DNA of 64,000 nt from Bacillota bacterium (GCA_016302925.1 JAEDMR010000001.1:4525-68524), one strand, 5' to 3'. Positions 25,405 to 37,310 are shown, counted from the stretch's first letter. Numbers and translations are program-made. The notes: generated by a model not told the origin, from the letters alone.

Positions 25405-26526
25405 ATGTATATCAAAGAAATCGAACTTTACAATTTCAGAAATTATGAAGAACTGCATTTGGAATTTCATAAAAATGTGAATCTGATTCTGGGGAATAAT
25501 GCCCAGGGAAAGACCAACCTTCTGGAATCCATTTATCTGTGTTCCATGGGAAAATCCTTTCGTACCGGCAGAGACAGCGATCTGATCCGGTTCGGTTCGG
25601 AATTTGCAAGAGTAAAAGCTGAGGCAAAGAAAGAATACTATGATACTTCTGTGGAACTGATTTACAGCCGGAACGGAGGAAAATCCGCCAGGCTGGACGG
25701 GAACAGGATTCGAAAAGCTTCGGAACTTCTGGAGAATCTTTATATGGTCATTTTTTCACCGGAAGATCTGAAGATTGTGAAGGAAGAGCCGGAAAAAAGA
25801 AGAAGATTCATAGACAGAGAGCTTTGTCAGCTGAAACCCAGGTATTATGAAGCCTTCAGCAATTATAAAAAAGTTCTGCTTCAGCGAAACGCATATCTGA
25901 AAGAAGAATCTGTGGATCCTTCCATATTGGATCTTTGGGACATGCAGCTGGCCAGATACGGTGCGCAGATCATGGTGATGCGGAAAGAATTCGTGGAAAA
26001 GCTGCGGGATATCAGTCAGGTGATTCATCAATCCATAACAAACGGAAAGGAAACGCTGAATCTCAAATATGTACCAAATGTATCTGTTTCTGCCACAGCA
26101 GAAGAAACAGAAGAAGAGTATTATCAGGTGATACGCGGAAGCTTTGAGAATGATTTCAGACAGCGAACCACTACAAGAGGACCGCATAAGGATGATGTGG
26201 AATTTTTCATTGATGCTATCAGTGTGCGGAGTTTCGGTTCCCAGGGACAGCAGAGAACCTCTGCTCTTTCGGTAAAGCTGGCTGAACTTTCGCTTATCAA
26301 AGAGGAAACCGGAGAAGATGCCATTTTGCTTCTGGATGATGTGATGAGTGAGCTGGATCTGCAGCGGCAGGAATTTCTGATCAAATCCCTTTCGGATATT
26401 CAGATGTTTATCACTACGACGGAAATACCGGAAAAGCTTATGGAAACGCTTCCGCCGGGAAAGACCTTCTATGTGAAAGAAGGAAATGTAACAGAAAAGG
26501 AGAAAGAAAATGAACCCAGTATATGA
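25405..26526 (+). CDS. recF: DNA replication and repair protein RecF
   Basis: A 373-residue SMC-like ATPase that helps load RecA at gaps. Walker A GNNAQGKTNLLESIY (residues 31-45), signature SFGSQGQQRTSALSVKLAE and Walker B LLLDDVMSELD are all present. The ATG follows the dnaN stop by two bases, so it relies on coupling. The small S4-domain gene (yaaA) that often lies between dnaN and recF in Firmicutes is absent. The 3' end overlaps the next gene by 17 bases. Confidence 0.97.
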   Translation: MYIKEIELYNFRNYEELHLEFHKNVNLILGNNAQGKTNLLESIYLCSMGKSFRTGRDSDLIRFGSEFARVKAEAKKEYYDTSVELIYSRNGGKSARLDGNRIRKASELLENLYMVIFSPEDLKIVKEEPEKRRRFIDRELCQLKPRYYEAFSNYKKVLLQRNAYLKEESVDPSILDLWDMQLARYGAQIMVMRKEFVEKLRDISQVIHQSITNGKETLNLKYVPNVSVSATAEETEEEYYQVIRGSFENDFRQRTTTRGPHKDDVEFFIDAISVRSFGSQGQQRTSALSVKLAELSLIKEETGEDAILLLDDVMSELDLQRQEFLIKSLSDIQMFITTTEIPEKLMETLPPGKTFYVKEGNVTEKEKENEPSI

Positions 26527-27361
26527 GAAACTATTAAGATGTTATGAAAGCATACAGAAGAAATTTGATTTCAGTAAATTCCGCCCGGAAGTTGCCATTG
26601 TTCTGGGATCCGGACTGGGAGACTATGCACAGGATATACAGATAGCAGGGGAAGTGGATTACCATGAGATCGAAGAATTTCCTGTATCCACAGTTCCGGG
26701 ACACGCAGGTAAATTTATTTTCGGTTATGTGGAAGATGTTCCGGTGGTCTGCATGAAGGGACGCATCCATTATTATGAAGGATATCCGATCACGGATGTG
26801 GTTCTTCCGATTCGTCTCATGAAGCTGATGGGTGCGAAGGTTTTGTTTCTGACCAATGCGTCCGGCGGAATCAATCCATCCTTTGAAGCCGGCGACTTTA
26901 TGATGATTACAGACCAGATATCCATGTTCGCACCAAACCCGCTGATTGGTGCAAATATTGATGAACTTGGTGTTCGTTTCCCGGATATGAGCCATGTTTA
27001 TGATCCGGCTCTGCAGAAGTGTATAAAAAAAGCGGCAGAGAAAAATCACATCAAGCTGCAGAAAGGTGTTTATGCACAGGCTACCGGTCCGTCCTTTGAA
27101 TCTCCTGCAGAAATTAAAATGCTTCATACTCTGGGTGCAGATGCAGTAGGCATGTCCACTGTGGTGGAAGCCATAGCTGCAAATCACATGGGTATGAAAA
27201 TCTGCGGAATTTCTTTCGTCAGCAATCCGGCGGCAGGAATCAGCCAGACACCGCTGACCCACGAGGAGGTACAGGAAGCAGCCAATCAGGCAGCGCCGAA
27301 ATTCCGCCAGCTGGTCACCGCATCGGTGAAAGAAATCAAAGAAATCCTGCAGGAAAAATAG
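26510..27361 (+). CDS. Purine nucleoside phosphorylase (trimeric type)
   Basis: A 283-residue class II phosphorylase that splits inosine and guanosine (or deoxy forms) with phosphate. Phosphate-binding GSGLGDYA and GHAGKF, the FLTNASGGINPSFEAGDFM region, the purine-binding GPSFESPAE (Glu) and SFVSNPAAGIS (Asn typical for 6-oxopurines) are visible. Its start lies within the end of recF (17-base overlap) with AAGGAG, so it belongs to the dnaN-recF operon. That position, between recF and gyrB, is unusual for a nucleoside salvage gene. Confidence 0.92.
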   Translation: MNPVYEKLLRCYESIQKKFDFSKFRPEVAIVLGSGLGDYAQDIQIAGEVDYHEIEEFPVSTVPGHAGKFIFGYVEDVPVVCMKGRIHYYEGYPITDVVLPIRLMKLMGAKVLFLTNASGGINPSFEAGDFMMITDQISMFAPNPLIGANIDELGVRFPDMSHVYDPALQKCIKKAAEKNHIKLQKGVYAQATGPSFESPAEIKMLHTLGADAVGMSTVVEAIAANHMGMKICGISFVSNPAAGISQTPLTHEEVQEAANQAAPKFRQLVTASVKEIKEILQEK

Positions 27362-27446
27362 AGTGCGGAAGTGCGGATTTTGTCGAATCATTACTTTTAG
27401 CATAAGAATGATATAACCTTGATACTTTTTATATAGTAAATAAAAC

Positions 27447-27476
27447 GAAAATCGCCCCTGTGGGCGATTTTTTTTA
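27447..27476 (+). terminator. Rho-independent terminator after the phosphorylase gene
   Basis: ATCGCCC and GGGCGAT form a seven-base-pair stem with a four-base loop, preceded by AAAA and followed by TTTTTTTT. It ends the dnaN-recF-phosphorylase unit. Confidence 0.9.
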
Positions 27477-27503
27477 TGATTTTGATAAAAACTTTAATAA
27501 CAG

Positions 27504-27532
27504 TTGAATTTCAGCAGAAAAAGTGATATACT
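27504..27532 (+). promoter_or_regulatory. gyrB-gyrA promoter
   Basis: -35 TTGAAT (27504-27509), spacer of 17 bases, -10 TATACT (27527-27532), with an 80-base leader to gyrB. It follows the upstream terminator, so gyrBA is transcribed independently. Confidence 0.8.
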
Positions 27533-27600
27533 ATTCGAAATGAGTTTCAGTTAAAATATGCCCTGCAGAGGGGTTTTCTTATGTGATAGTTTTTTTATGA

Positions 27601-29535
<1,935 letters not shown>

Positions 29536-29553
29536 GAAAGGAGGGCATAAAGC

Positions 29554-32058
29554 ATGGATACATTTTTAGAAGATCAGCGCATGAAACAGCATGAAATTCA
29601 TGATGAAATGAAAAATTCCTACATCGACTATGCTATGAGCGTCATTGTAGGACGTGCCCTTCCGGACGTGAGGGACGGTCTGAAACCGGTACACAGAAGA
29701 ATTCTCTACGGCATGAGCGAGCTTGGCGTTACGCCGGACAAGCCGCATAAAAAATCAGCCCGTATTGTCGGTGAAGTCATGGGTAAATATCACCCTCACG
29801 GCGACTCTTCAATTTACGATGCCATGGTTCGTCTGGCACAGCCGTTTAATATCCGCTATCCGCTGGTAGACGGTCACGGCAACTTCGGTTCTGTGGACGG
29901 AGACGGTGCTGCCGCCATGCGTTATACGGAAGCCAGAATGACGCCGCTGGCACTGCAGATGCTGCGGGATATCGAAAAGGAAACGGTGGATTTCGATCCG
30001 AACTTTGACGGAGAGGAAGAAGAACCGCGTGTTCTGCCGGCCAGATTCCCGAATCTGCTAGTAAACGGTTCAAACGGTATCGCCGTAGGTATGGCCACAT
30101 CCATCCCGCCGCATAATCTGGGAGAAGTGATCGACGCTTCCGTAGAACTGATCGACAACCCGGATGCTACGGTAGATGATTTGCTGAAGCATGTAAAGGG
30201 TCCTGATTTTCCGACCGGCGCCATGATTATGGGTAAAACGCCGATGAAGGAGGCATACCGGACAGGACAGGGAAAGGTTTTGGTCCGTTCTGTATCTGAA
30301 ATCGAGGAACTGTCCCATGGAAAACAGCAGATTGTGGTGACGGAAATTCCGTATCAGGTCAATAAGGCCAGACTGATCGAAAAAATTGCAGAGATGGTAA
30401 AGGATAAGAAGGTGGACGGTATTTCTGCCATTCGGGATGAATCCAACCGGAAAGGCATGCGAATCGTCATCGAACTGAAAAAGGATGCCAATGCCAACAT
30501 CATCCTCAACCGGCTGTATAAACATACCCAGCTGCAGGACAGTGTTTCCATGATCATGCTGGCTCTGGTGGATGGAAAGCCGAAGATCTGCAATCTGAAG
30601 GATATGCTGGTGGAATACCTGAAGCACCAGAAAGAAGTTGTCACCAGAAGAACCATTTACGATAAAAAGAAAGCAGAAGCCAGAGCACACATCCTGGAAG
30701 GATTGCGGATTGCTCTGGATAACATCGATGAAATCATAAAGATCATCCGTACCAGCTACAATGATGCGAAGGAAAGGCTCATGGAACGGTTCTCCCTTTC
30801 GGAGATTCAGGCCCAGGCCATTCTGGACATGCAGCTGAGACGTCTGCAGGGTCTGGAAAAAGAGAAAATCGAAAACGAATATCAGGAACTGCTGAAAAAA
30901 ATCTCGTACTATAATGAGCTGCTGGCCGACGTCCACAAGCTGATGGGTGTAATCAAAGACGAGCTGCTGGAAATCAAGGATAAGTGGGGCGATAAGCGCC
31001 GTACCAAAATCAAGGCGGATGCACAGGAAATCGATGAAGAAGACCTGATCCAAGAAGAAAACGTCTGCATCACCCTGACCCATCTGGGCTACGTGAAGAG
31101 AGTGCCTGTAGACACCTACCGTGCACAGAAGCGGGGCGGCAAGGGAATCACAGGTCTGACTACCAAAGAAAACGACTTCGTGAAGGATCTGATCATGACC
31201 TCCACCCATCACTATCTGATGTTCTTTACCAATACCGGCAAAGCACACAAGATCAAGGCTTACGAAATTCCTGAGGCTGCCAGAACGGCCAAAGGTATTC
31301 CGATTGTCAACTTCCTGAATCTGATGTCCAGAGAAAGAGTCACAGCAGTAATTCCGATCCGGGAATTCTCCGAAGACCAGTATCTCATCGGCGTCACCAA
31401 GCAGGGTATTATTAAAAAGACGTCCTTATCAAACTTTGATACAAACCGGAAGACCGGCCTGATTGCCATGAATCTGAAGGATGGGGATGAACTCATCGGC
31501 ATCCAGCAGACCACCGGCAGAAACAATGTCATCATCGTGACGAAACACGGCAAGTGCATCTGCTTCTCCGAAGATGATGTACGTCCGATGGGCAGAATTG
31601 CCGGCGGCGTCCGTGCCATCAATCTGGAAAAGGACGACGAAGTGGTATCCATGCAGCTTGTGGAACCGGGACAGGAACTGCTGGTGGTGACCAGAAACGG
31701 CTACGGAAAGCGGACCAGAGTGGAAGATTATAAGATTCAGGTTCGCGGCGGCAAGGGACTTCTGACCTACGATAAGGCCAAGTTCAAGAAGACCGGAGAG
31801 CTGGTGGGTGCTATGGTGGTCAGCGAAGATGATGATATCATGCTGATCAATTCCGACGGCATCATCATCCGTATGAAGGCCAGCGAAGTATCCAGACTGG
31901 GTCGGGCAACCCAGGGTGTGAAGATCATGAGCGTCAATGAAGATGCCAATATCATCGCACTGGCGAAGGTTGCCAGAGACGATTCCATCGAAGAGAAGGA
32001 AGAAAGTCAGGAAAACCAGACGATAAATGACGACGGTCAGGAACAGATGAAGCTGTAG
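29554..32058 (+). CDS. gyrA: DNA gyrase subunit A
   Basis: The DNA-cutting subunit of gyrase. The 834-residue protein has catalytic Tyr124 in [11 protein letters not shown] and the helix [11 protein letters not shown], with Ser85 and Asp89 at the positions where quinolone resistance changes usually arise, so no such change is seen. The C-terminal beta-pinwheel carries the GyrA box QKRGGKG, which distinguishes it from ParC. An acidic tail ends the protein. AAAGGAGGG precedes the ATG. Confidence 0.98.
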   Translation: MDTFLEDQRMKQHEIHDEMKNSYIDYAMSVIVGRALPDVRDGLKPVHRRILYGMSELGVTPDKPHKKSARIVGEVMGKYHPHGDSSIYDAMVRLAQPFNIRYPLVDGHGNFGSVDGDGAAAMRYTEARMTPLALQMLRDIEKETVDFDPNFDGEEEEPRVLPARFPNLLVNGSNGIAVGMATSIPPHNLGEVIDASVELIDNPDATVDDLLKHVKGPDFPTGAMIMGKTPMKEAYRTGQGKVLVRSVSEIEELSHGKQQIVVTEIPYQVNKARLIEKIAEMVKDKKVDGISAIRDESNRKGMRIVIELKKDANANIILNRLYKHTQLQDSVSMIMLALVDGKPKICNLKDMLVEYLKHQKEVVTRRTIYDKKKAEARAHILEGLRIALDNIDEIIKIIRTSYNDAKERLMERFSLSEIQAQAILDMQLRRLQGLEKEKIENEYQELLKKISYYNELLADVHKLMGVIKDELLEIKDKWGDKRRTKIKADAQEIDEEDLIQEENVCITLTHLGYVKRVPVDTYRAQKRGGKGITGLTTKENDFVKDLIMTSTHHYLMFFTNTGKAHKIKAYEIPEAARTAKGIPIVNFLNLMSRERVTAVIPIREFSEDQYLIGVTKQGIIKKTSLSNFDTNRKTGLIAMNLKDGDELIGIQQTTGRNNVIIVTKHGKCICFSEDDVRPMGRIAGGVRAINLEKDDEVVSMQLVEPGQELLVVTRNGYGKRTRVEDYKIQVRGGKGLLTYDKAKFKKTGELVGAMVVSEDDDIMLINSDGIIIRMKASEVSRLGRATQGVKIMSVNEDANIIALAKVARDDSIEEKEESQENQTINDDGQEQMKL

Positions 32059-32094
32059 AAGTACCTGAGAAGTATCTGAAATAAAAGAAGAATT

Positions 32095-32131
32095 ATCTCC
32101 GGAGACAGAAATATTGTTTCCGGAGATTTTC
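32095..32131 (+). terminator. Rho-independent terminator after gyrA
   Basis: ATCTCCGGA and TCCGGAGAT form a nine-base-pair stem with a fifteen-base loop, followed by TTTCATTT. It is 36 bases past the gyrA stop. Confidence 0.75.
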
Positions 32132-32192
32132 ATTTACGAAACTTCATTTTTCATGTATAATGATTGCGTATACAACGAAAGGAAGTGTCAGA

Positions 32193-32594
32193 ATGGCAGA
32201 CAGAATTAAATTCATGATTCCGGGAAAGCCCGCTTATCTTACCATGGTAAGGCTGGCAATCGGTTCCATCGCCGATATGTCGGGGTTTGATATCGAAGAA
32301 ATTGAGGATATAAAAACCGCTGTGAGCGAAGCATGCAAAAATATATCATGTCATGGTCTCTCCGGTTTTGCCGAAGAATACACAGTGGAATGTGTGGCAG
32401 AGGAAGGCAGAATGGAAATCTATGTGACAGATAACAGCGATGGTCATATATTGGAAAAAGTGGCGAAACCATGTCTGGATTGCCCGAATGAAGGAAACCT
32501 GGGTGTATTTGTGATTCGGTCACTGATGAATGAGATAGAGCTGATTGACAGTGCCCAGGGTAAAAAAACAATCAGAATGGTGAAATATAAATGA
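32193..32594 (+). CDS. RsbW/SpoIIAB-type anti-sigma factor kinase
   Basis: A 133-residue HATPase_c domain protein of the serine-kinase anti-sigma class. The N box (EDIKTAVSEACKNISCHG), a weak G1 box (VTDNSDG) and the G2 region (NLGVFVIRSLMNEIEL) are visible. Such proteins hold a SigB/SigF-type factor inactive until an anti-anti-sigma protein binds. It overlaps the sigma gene in ATGA. No RsbV/SpoIIAA homologue is adjacent. The ATG at 32193 with AAAGGAAG is preferred to the frame start at 32160. A TATAAT at 32155-32160 with TTTACG 17 bases upstream may be its promoter. Confidence 0.85.
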   Translation: MADRIKFMIPGKPAYLTMVRLAIGSIADMSGFDIEEIEDIKTAVSEACKNISCHGLSGFAEEYTVECVAEEGRMEIYVTDNSDGHILEKVAKPCLDCPNEGNLGVFVIRSLMNEIELIDSAQGKKTIRMVKYK

Positions 32595-33322
32595 CATCCG
32601 ATCTTTTTAAAGAATATGCAAAAAACCCAACCATTGAGCTAAGAAATCAGCTGGTGGAAGAAAATCTGTATATGGTAGACATACTGATCCGAAAGTATCT
32701 GGGAAAAGGGGTGGATTACGATGACCTTTATCAGGTGGGGGCCCTTGCACTGGTTTCTGCAGTAGAACGGTTTGACCCTGAGAAAGGCTTCGAGTTTAAA
32801 AGCTTTGCCACGCCTACCATTCTCGGAGAAATCAAAAAGTATTTCAGAGACAAGCAGTGGAGCCTGAAAGTGCCGAGACGGATGAAGGAAATCTCCTCGA
32901 AAGTCCAGGAAGTTAAGGATCAGCTGACGACCAGTCTGGGCCGTGCCCCAACGCTGGAAGAAATATCAGAGCATACCGGATTTTCGCATGAGCAGATTAT
33001 GCAGGCCATGGAAAGTGCCAAGGCTTATGGAACTTTTTCTCTGGACAGTGCCGGAAACAGCCTGGGGGATGACGGCGAGGAAAATCTTCTGGAAAAGTAT
33101 GTGGGGTTCGAGGAAATCGGTTACGAACGGATTGAGATCAACGAGATTATCACAACCGTTCTGGAAAAGCTCAGTGATACATACCGTTATGTATTCAGAG
33201 AACGGTTTCTGTTTAATAAATCACAGTCGGAAATCGCGCAGGCACTGGGCGTTTCCCAGATGACCGTCTCCCGCGCGGAAAAAGCCATTGTGGAACGGTT
33301 TAAGAAAGAAATGAATCGATAG
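32591..33322 (+). CDS. RNA polymerase sigma factor, SigB/SigF family
   Basis: A 243-residue sigma-70-type factor of the SigB/F/G group. Region 2 (DYDDLYQVGALALVSAVERF, GFEFKSFATPTILGEIKKYFRD), region 3 (RAPTLEEISEHTGFSHEQI) and region 4 HTH (QSEIAQALGVSQMTVSRAE) are complete. Its ATG overlaps the stop of the anti-sigma gene. Whether it is the general stress factor or a sporulation factor cannot be decided: the two-gene layout without spoIIAA/rsbV fits neither classical operon. Confidence 0.9.
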   Translation: MTSDLFKEYAKNPTIELRNQLVEENLYMVDILIRKYLGKGVDYDDLYQVGALALVSAVERFDPEKGFEFKSFATPTILGEIKKYFRDKQWSLKVPRRMKEISSKVQEVKDQLTTSLGRAPTLEEISEHTGFSHEQIMQAMESAKAYGTFSLDSAGNSLGDDGEENLLEKYVGFEEIGYERIEINEIITTVLEKLSDTYRYVFRERFLFNKSQSEIAQALGVSQMTVSRAEKAIVERFKKEMNR

Positions 33323-33363
33323 ACCGGAGAAACCGGCCCAAATCGAAGGAGGAAAAATAGAGT

Positions 33364-34350
33364 ATGAAACGAGTTTTTTCCGGCGTACAGCCGACAGGAA
33401 ACATTCACCTGGGAAATTATCTGGGTGCGCTGAAGCAGTTCGTGGAGCTGCAGGATGATCATGAATGCATTTACTGTATTGTGGACGAGCATGCCATCAC
33501 CGTGCCGCAGGATCCGAAAGCCCTGCGGGAGCATATTCTGGATGTGGCAGCCCTGTATCTGGCGGTGGGGGTAGATCCGAAAAAATCCATCGTCTTCGTG
33601 CAGTCGGATGTTCCGGGTCATGCGGAACTGGGATGGGTGCTGACCTGCCAGTCCTATACCGGCGAGCTGTCCAGAATGACCCAGTTCAAGGATAAAAGCA
33701 AGAATAAAGAGTCTGCACCGACCGGTCTGTTCACCTATCCGGTGCTGATGGCTGCCGACATTCTGCTGTATGATACAGACATCGTTCCGGTGGGCAACGA
33801 TCAGAAGCAGCATATTGAGCTGTGCCGCGACATTGCGACCCGGGTAAACAACAAGTACAAGAAAACTTTCGTCATTCCGGAGGGCCGTTATCTGAAGGAA
33901 GGCGCTCGTATCATGGCCCTGGATGATCCAACGAAAAAGATGAGCAAGAGCGCAGAGAACATCCACTCACGGATTTCCCTTCTGGACGATCCTGCCAAGA
34001 TTAAAAAATCCATCATGAAGGCCACCACCGATTCCGATGGCGTAGTGAAATTCGACGTGGAAAACAAGCCGGGCATCAGCAATCTGCTGAACATCTACAG
34101 CGTGCTGTCGGGAATCTCCGTGGAAGATCTGGAAGCGAAATACGAGGGAAAAGGATACGGCGACTTCAAGAAAGATCTGGTGGAAGTCACCGTGGAAGCA
34201 CTGGCTCCAATCCGCAGCCGGTACGAAGAAATCCGTCATTCTGAAGAACTGATTGAGATTCTGAAGGACGGTGCCCAGCGCGCTGATGCCATTGCACAGA
34301 AAACCATGGCAAGAGTGAAGGATCACTTCGGTCTGGGTCTGGGAAGATAA
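33364..34350 (+). CDS. trpS: Tryptophanyl-tRNA synthetase
   Basis: A 328-residue class I synthetase charging tRNA-Trp. The HIGH-like motif NIHLGNYLGAL (13-23) and the KMSKS motif (KKMSKSA near 197-203) are intact, and length is normal for a bacterial TrpRS. AAGGAGG precedes the ATG. It follows the sigma gene by 41 bases with no room for a T-box leader, so it is probably read from the upstream promoter. Confidence 0.97.
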   Translation: MKRVFSGVQPTGNIHLGNYLGALKQFVELQDDHECIYCIVDEHAITVPQDPKALREHILDVAALYLAVGVDPKKSIVFVQSDVPGHAELGWVLTCQSYTGELSRMTQFKDKSKNKESAPTGLFTYPVLMAADILLYDTDIVPVGNDQKQHIELCRDIATRVNNKYKKTFVIPEGRYLKEGARIMALDDPTKKMSKSAENIHSRISLLDDPAKIKKSIMKATTDSDGVVKFDVENKPGISNLLNIYSVLSGISVEDLEAKYEGKGYGDFKKDLVEVTVEALAPIRSRYEEIRHSEELIEILKDGAQRADAIAQKTMARVKDHFGLGLGR

Positions 34351-34360
34351 AATCTGAAAA

Positions 34361-34411
34361 AACCTCCGTTTGCACAGGCAGAAAACCGTGTGCATCCGGA
34401 GGTTGTTTTTA
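34361..34411. terminator. Bidirectional terminator between trpS and plsC
   Basis: AACCTCCG and CGGAGGTT pair, with an inner TGCACA/TGTGCA stem, giving a 14-base-pair hairpin in two parts. GTTTTT follows on the plus strand and TTTTTTCAGATT on the minus strand, serving convergent genes. Confidence 0.85.
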
Positions 34412-35173
34412 TTCGTGATCCATTTCCTTGTGATCCATTTCCTGCAGCTCTGCCACTCCCTGACGAACGATCTCCTCCACCTGCTGCGGAAGTTCCGCCA
34501 GCTGATGACGGTCCATGCCGGCTGTTTCAATGGGAGGGTGGACCAGAAATTCCATGGAGTGATGCTTTGTCAGCACGCCCTGATCCTCGAAGATGTGATA
34601 CCCTCTGTTGAGAGAAATCGGAACGATGGGAACCCGTGCTTTTGTAGCAAGCTTGAAGCTTCCCGGCTTAAATGCAGCCATCTGACTGCCATGGCTCCTG
34701 GTACCTTCCGGGAAAATCACGAGAGAAAACCCCTGCTTCAGATAGTCGGCCCCTTCGTTGATGGTGGCCAGAGACGATCTGGCATCTCCGCGGTGAATGA
34801 AGATGCCGCGGATCCGCTTCACCCATTTGCCGAAAACGGGAATCTTCTCCAGGGTATCCTTGGCGATATAGGCCAGCTGGTGGTTTCTGACGCAGCACAT
34901 GAAAGCCAGAATATCTGCATAGGACTGATGATTGGCGATGTAGACAGCAGGCCCGCTCTGCGGGAGATTCTCGGGATGGATCACGTTGAAGGAAAGATCC
35001 AGACTCTCCGACACATAAGAAGAAAAGTCATATACAGCCTCCTTGATATATTGCTGCTCCTTTTCCAGTTCTCCGGCCGCCCGGGCGCCGTCGATGAGAT
35101 GATTATATTTTCTTACTTTCAGCAGGCCTCTGGCAATGACAGAAAAGCCCGGAATATTTGCGATAATTTTCAC
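34409..35173 (-). CDS. plsC: 1-acyl-sn-glycerol-3-phosphate acyltransferase
   Basis: Makes phosphatidic acid by acylating lysophosphatidic acid at the membrane. The 254-residue protein has the catalytic HX4D motif in NHQSYADI and the substrate motif FPEGTRS, plus FIHRGDARSS. The open frame runs to 35236, but the GTG at 35171-35173 has GGAGGAAC nine bases upstream and starts just at the family N-terminus (VKIIANIPGF), so GTG is chosen. Convergent with trpS. Confidence 0.9.
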   Translation of the reverse strand: MKIIANIPGFSVIARGLLKVRKYNHLIDGARAAGELEKEQQYIKEAVYDFSSYVSESLDLSFNVIHPENLPQSGPAVYIANHQSYADILAFMCCVRNHQLAYIAKDTLEKIPVFGKWVKRIRGIFIHRGDARSSLATINEGADYLKQGFSLVIFPEGTRSHGSQMAAFKPGSFKLATKARVPIVPISLNRGYHIFEDQGVLTKHHSMEFLVHPPIETAGMDRHQLAELPQQVEEIVRQGVAELQEMDHKEMDHE

Positions 35174-35291
35174 AGTGCTTGTTCCTCCGATGCGTATTTG
35201 ATAGTATTGTAACACAAAACCGGTAGCAGTTTCCACAGAAAACGTGTATAATAAAAGTAATATCTGAAAGAAAGAAAACAGGAGTCAACAG

Positions 35292-35966
35292 ATGGAAAAT
35301 CGTAAAATGGAAATAAAAAAGAAAAAATACAGTTTCATGCTGGCAGCGGCATTGCTGCTGTTTGCAGCAGCAGCGTATATCAGCTGGCAGGTGGGGTCTG
35401 TCTATGACTGCGGCGTGAGCCCTCTGGACCGGTGTGTACAGGACTGGTTCTTTTCGCTCAGAAGTCAGTGGCTGAACGATATCGTCATTCCCCTGACCCA
35501 TACTTCGGATACCATCACCATTGTGGTGCTTTGCATCATACTGGTGCTCTCTCCGGTTCCGGGAAGAAAGAAATACGGTCTTCCGGTAACACTGGCAGCT
35601 CTCAGCGGACTTGCTATCTATAAACCCATGAAGCATCTGTTTCTGCGGCCGCGGCCGGATGTGTCGCTCCATCTGGTGGAGCAGGGAGGCTTTTCGTTTC
35701 CCAGCGGCCATTCTGTGACTTCGGTAATCGTGTTCGGACTGCTCTTTTATCTGATCCGAAAGAACTGCAATCGTCCGGTGCTGCGAAATGTTCTGTCTGG
35801 ACTCTGCCTGATGCTGGCGGTGCTGGTGGGTCCGAGCCGGATCTACGTGGGCGTTCACTGGCCGACAGACGTGCTGGCAGGCTGGTGTATCGGCGGCGGT
35901 GTTCTTTTGATCTTTCTGATGATTCTAGAAATGTGGGATGAGCGGAAAATCCGCAGAAAGGAATAG
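35292..35966 (+). CDS. PAP2-family membrane phosphatase
   Basis: A 224-residue type 2 phosphatidic acid phosphatase with about six spans. The three catalytic motifs are complete: KHLFLRPRP, PSGHS and SRIYVGVHWPTDV. Related proteins recycle undecaprenyl pyrophosphate or dephosphorylate phosphatidic acid. The neighbouring, divergent plsC makes phosphatidic acid, so a lipid role is plausible, though the substrate is not shown by the sequence. Ribosome site CAGGAG. Confidence 0.87.
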   Translation: MENRKMEIKKKKYSFMLAAALLLFAAAAYISWQVGSVYDCGVSPLDRCVQDWFFSLRSQWLNDIVIPLTHTSDTITIVVLCIILVLSPVPGRKKYGLPVTLAALSGLAIYKPMKHLFLRPRPDVSLHLVEQGGFSFPSGHSVTSVIVFGLLFYLIRKNCNRPVLRNVLSGLCLMLAVLVGPSRIYVGVHWPTDVLAGWCIGGGVLLIFLMILEMWDERKIRRKE

Positions 35967-35977
35967 GAGGACGGCAG

Positions 35978-37144
35978 ATGGGATTGACAGTAAAAGATCT
36001 ATTCGATCTGAATATTATGAAAAATTTTAAACTGGTAGCCGGTGCCGGCGGACTGGACAGGCCGATCACCAGAACGGAAATTCTGGATTTCGAGTTTGTG
36101 CAGGGCGTGGGAATGGACAGAGACCGTATCTTTGAAGGAGAAAGCATAGCAATTTCCAGCCTTCTGTTTGCCAAGGACAATCCTGTTTTGATACTGGATA
36201 CGGTCATGCGTCTCTATGAGCTGAACGTCAGCTGTTTCGCCTATAAGCCGGTATTTATCAATGAACTCCCGGAAGAAGTGCTTCGCTTTGCCGACAGCAA
36301 CGATTTTCCAATTCTGAAGTTCGGCGGTGATGAATTTTTCGAAGACGTGGTGCTTCAGGTGACCAACGAGCTGAATCGCGAAAATGACATTCTGGCCATA
36401 GAAAACGATCTGGAAAAAGTTCTGGATAAAGAAATGAACCAGAAGGAGGAACTGAAATTCTGCCGCAGAATCAATCCGAACCTGAAACAATTCATCAGTG
36501 TTGTCGCAGTCTGGGATGAAACACGGGAGCCGGAAGAAATCGAAACGCTGGTACGCCAGCACCTGGATTCCGGCCGCCTGCGGAGAAAAACGGCCCTCTG
36601 CAAATTCCGGCGGGGCTATTTTATCATTCTCAGTCAGGACGAACCGGAAGAAAGCCGGTTTGCCGCCCTGTTGGAGGACCTTTGCATTCAGCTGGGTCTG
36701 GACAGAAAGAACTTCCGTATGGGATTCAGCACCATCAAGCGGATGGAAGAAGATTTCGGCCGCTGCATCCGGGAAGCCTTCTGGGCATGCATCGTGGCAC
36801 GGATGGAAGAAACCCCGTCACGGCGCTATGAAGAGATGGGGATTTACCGATTCATCGTACCGGAAATTAACTCACCGAATATGAAAGCATATATGGAAGA
36901 GTATCTGAAACCCGTCCTGAAGCCGGAAGAAAGAGAACTGCTGCATACAGCCACAGCGTATGTTTTTTGCAGCGGGGACGTGGTAAAGACGGCGGAGCGT
37001 CTGTTCTGCCATAAAAATACAGTGCGGTACCGGCTGGCAAAAATTCAGGAGATGGTGGATCCGAAAAGCAACGATAAAGCATTCTACGAAAGCTTGTCCA
37101 TTGCCATTCGGATTTACATGCTGACGAAATTCAACCGCTGGTAA
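35978..37144 (+). CDS. PucR/CdaR-type transcriptional regulator
   Basis: A 388-residue regulator with an N-terminal PucR domain (MGLTVKDLFDLNIMKNFKLV) and a C-terminal PucR-type HTH (DVVKTAERLFCHKNTVRYRL). Members usually act as activators of purine, amino-acid or sugar-acid breakdown genes. No obvious target lies beside it; it begins 11 bases after the PAP2 gene with TAGGAGGAC, so the two are probably co-transcribed. Ligand unknown. Confidence 0.85.
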   Translation: MGLTVKDLFDLNIMKNFKLVAGAGGLDRPITRTEILDFEFVQGVGMDRDRIFEGESIAISSLLFAKDNPVLILDTVMRLYELNVSCFAYKPVFINELPEEVLRFADSNDFPILKFGGDEFFEDVVLQVTNELNRENDILAIENDLEKVLDKEMNQKEELKFCRRINPNLKQFISVVAVWDETREPEEIETLVRQHLDSGRLRRKTALCKFRRGYFIILSQDEPEESRFAALLEDLCIQLGLDRKNFRMGFSTIKRMEEDFGRCIREAFWACIVARMEETPSRRYEEMGIYRFIVPEINSPNMKAYMEEYLKPVLKPEERELLHTATAYVFCSGDVVKTAERLFCHKNTVRYRLAKIQEMVDPKSNDKAFYESLSIAIRIYMLTKFNRW

Positions 37145-37186
37145 CGAGGCGAGGAGAGAGAAGAGAAAAACAGACCGGGAACGAAA

Positions 37187-37228
37187 AAAGGACGTGAATT
37201 GTATTTTGTACAAAACACGTCCTTTATG
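37187..37228. terminator. Bidirectional terminator after the PucR-type gene
   Basis: AAAGGACGTG and CACGTCCTTT form a ten-base-pair stem with a nineteen-base loop. The T run on the plus strand is short, whereas on the minus strand TTTTTTCG follows, facing the DUF2148 gene. Confidence 0.6.
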
Positions 37229-37310
37229 TTTGTCTGTCATCATAAGGAAAAACGCTGAACGGCCTGCTATAATAGAGATACAAGCCACACAACAACTTAA
37301 TTTTTTATCC

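Noticed and set aside
33323..33363. Possible T-box leader before trpS
   Set aside because: Only 41 bases separate the sigma gene from trpS, too short for a T-box.
35237..35255. TATAAT at about 35247 as promoter of the PAP2 gene
   Set aside because: No acceptable -35 at 16-18 bases upstream, so it is not reported as a promoter.
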